From contig FJUW01000028.1 in NCBI GenBank assembly GCA_900074885.1, positions 78,339-142,338 of the forward strand: a stretch of DNA of 64,000 nt, read 5' to 3'. A program made the position numbers and the translations under genes. Source of the stretch: Rhynchosporium graminicola (taxonomy: Eukaryota > Ascomycota > Leotiomycetes > Helotiales > Ploettnerulaceae). Each line of letters starts with the position of its first letter. Within the stretch, counting starts at the first letter, position 1. The notes under the pieces are model-generated. The model saw nothing but the letters and a program-made list of their open reading frames with translations. It was not told where the DNA came from and did not search any database. Below, one piece after another: positions 61,851 through 64,000 of the stretch.

Positions 61851-64000
61851 CTTGAGAATCTTGTTGTTGGTTTGTGTAAAGCTGGCTGATAGGAGAAAGG
61901 CTTCTACGAAGTACGAAGTAGAGTTCCGAAGCAACGGTCGAACCTGAATTCGTTCTGTTCGGATGATGTCAAGGCACGTAGATACTTTTCAGCCTGAAAG
62001 CAGATAGTCGACAATCACAATGATTTTAGGAAGGCACCATGATCCCTGGGGGCCATCCTTCATCCTTCATATACTTGAAGTAATCACTCACCACCACCCC
62101 ACCCCGCATTCACAAAGTCACAACTGCTAACAAGACACCCGACTCCCAAAGCAACTTTACGTCCGTACATAGCCTCGTCTCCAACAAAGTAGTCTCTCCA
62201 AAGAAAGGTACAGTACTGTATCATCAATTGACGATTTCGGATAAGATTACAACCCCGCTCGTGCATACGGCCGTTACCTAAGCGGTTAGCGTGTTCGCAT
62301 CGTCCCGCTCGGGACAATACAGTATCCGTCCCAGCAGCCAATCATCAAGCCGCCGATTCTTCGGTTCCAGGGCGAACTTCGATTAACCGATTGCGCATCG
62401 AGCAATGACGTTGCTTCTTCGGGCTTAGGGGTTGATCTGTTTCGCATCGTCTTAAGTCCCGAGCCATGGTCTTTGAAACGACAACTTGATATAGTACCTA
62501 CCTACGTTCTGAGTCCGAATTGGTTTCCATGGGAGTAGAAGCTAGCTTGATGCTCATCTAACCTTATACTGTAATTTGATCCTTGTACGCGAATCCGAAA
62601 TGCCGGTTGCTACTACCTATGTCAACAAGCCATTGATGCCGGCTTCATCGGTGCCTGTGAAGCCATCTATCTGAGCCAGTCTTTATCACATCGTCATATC
62701 AACATTTAATTTATTTGAAGAGAGGGAGGTATCAGATCTTTCACTCGAGTGAAAGTATTGTGACTCTGGTGCAGGAAATCTTCAAGCGTACCTACTTAGG
62801 TAGTCAGCCGAATTCTTGGTTCCCCATAATCGGCGGGGAACTGGGCCTGTCATGCTTGTTTAGCGAATTATATTGGTCTCGTCGAAGCTACGACATCACT
62901 ACCTTACTTATGCGACATATCTCTGGGTACTTGAAATTGTACTCATCAACGTCACATAGCCATCACTACACTGATCAAAATGATGAAAATTCCGGAAGTC
63001 AAATCCACTCTAACTCACGAAGCTTCGGCAAGACACGACGTGATGGAAGAATGAATTCCTCCCAAACAGAACTGGTCGGTCGCCTAGCCAAACCCATATC
63101 AGAACGCTGAAGCAGGTGTAGAGAACTCCGCTGCGACTTCTCGTTCTACCAGATCTTACTTCGAATGAACACGGAATATTTCCCCTAGAATCTCACCGAA
63201 TCGTTCTTTAAGCAGTCGGGTGCTGGTCTATCAGCAAGTATGACACCCCACCAACTTGGCCCTTCTATCATGAAGCGAGGGAGTAGTTGCTTCCTTAAGC
63301 AAAAAAAACCTTCTTCAACTAAACTTTGAAATTATGCGCCCGCGACATTGCTATTTACGTACCAAAGACTAATCAGTGCTGTAGGGACAATGGAATGTCA
63401 GTGTTTCTGCATGATATCTCAACTCTAGCAGTACCGCCTCTCGTAGATATGATGATGACCTCGGGAAAGACCAAGAGAACCTGTTCGAAACCTTTATACA
63501 GAAGCTGAGGTAATCTTCTTGCTGCATCCCATCTCTCAACCATCTCTCTGATAACTATTATAGGGAGCGAACGGGTCCGAATAGATCGGCGTCCTGACCG
63601 ATTGACAGAAGCTACATTTCTACACGGCTTAATGAGGACTATGTTTCCGCACAGCTCAATGGAGAACGAGTTGGGAAAGAAGCAACAGCCAGATCATTCT
63701 CCGGAGTCAAGTCCCTTCGTAGATCATTTCTTCGAAGAAAGAGCATATTGTAGGGGGTTGAAGAAGGAGACTAAGGACTGCGATGAGCTCTTAAAGAATG
63801 GTGGCAAGCCCTCACACCCGACTAGTCTACCCCTGCGATGATGCCAAATATATGTACGAATACCGCCAAATATCGTCGTACTGGAGTTCCTCAACCCCAT
63901 ATGGCTGGATGGTATTCGAGAAACCGCTGAAGTTCTGGAAACGCTTTCGTATGCTGCAACGACGAATGAGAACAGATGAATACCTAACAAATCCGGGGTT
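61851..64000. other. Right end, no gene recognised
   Basis: 2.1 kb with only short frames. The largest is 62715-63110 on the plus strand (131 codons), without similarity to anything I know. The first 200 bp probably include the promoter of the DUF4188-type gene. A gene could begin near the right edge, but nothing supports one. Confidence 0.45.

Noticed and set aside
62255..62335. tRNA-like string (cctaagcggttagcg and nearby GC-rich segment)
   Set aside because: It resembles a D-arm, but I could not pair an acceptor stem, anticodon arm and T-arm with a GTTCGA-type loop around it.

Overview
The window looks like a nuclear chromosome segment of a filamentous ascomycete (Pezizomycotina; perhaps Leotiomycetes, a weak guess from remembered relatives of the alpha/beta hydrolase). 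Evidence: short 45-100 bp introns with GT(A/G)-type donors and CTNAC/CTAAT-like branch sites, a velvet-domain regulator, a Pik1-type PI4-kinase, a Fat1-type acyl-CoA synthetase, and a left edge mutated in the manner of repeat-induced point mutation (RIP). All gene models below were assembled by hand with reading phase checked across each splice site.

Region by region. 1-6570: RIP-destroyed mobile DNA. It holds a Ty3/gypsy-type gag and reverse transcriptase on the minus strand (about 1200-3645) between two direct 1.2 kb copies (1-1200 and 3646-4845, offset 3645), then an unrecognised plus-strand reading frame of about 570 codons (4859-6568) broken almost only by TAA/TAG. 6570-15100: gene-poor, with two small uncertain genes (C2H2-like, 7812-8493; unknown, 12250-13027). 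15100-28430: four well-formed genes: a membrane-anchored alpha/beta hydrolase (-), a RING plus RS-domain protein (+), a secreted DUF5703-type six-hairpin glycosidase (+), and a protein kinase with a C-terminal ubiquitin-like domain (+). 28868-32207: a decayed HEAT-repeat gene (-). 33002-37080: CTP synthase (-), with an apparent AT-AC intron, and a VelC-like regulator (-). 37081-45170: about 8 kb without a recognisable gene. 45175-46480: a broken epoxide hydrolase (+). 47193-51727: a divergent pair, Fat1-like acyl-CoA synthetase (-, C-terminal AKL) and peroxisomal 3-ketoacyl-CoA thiolase (+, N-terminal PTS2). 54731-61850: an unknown conserved-looking protein (-), Pik1 (-), and a DUF4188-type membrane protein (-). 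61851-64000: nothing recognised.

The clearest functional grouping is the divergent pair at 47-52 kb. One product activates (very) long-chain fatty acids and the other performs the last thiolytic step of beta-oxidation. Both carry peroxisomal targeting signals and they share an 854-bp intergenic region. The other genes are independent housekeeping or regulatory units. The two decayed genes and the RIP block show a region with active mutation or relaxed selection.

Points I consider most worth checking: the AT-AC intron in the CTP synthase gene, the kinase/ubiquitin-like fusion, the in-frame intron that splits the oxyanion-hole motif of the hydrolase, the missing zinc ligand in the RING protein, and the shared promoter of the beta-oxidation pair.
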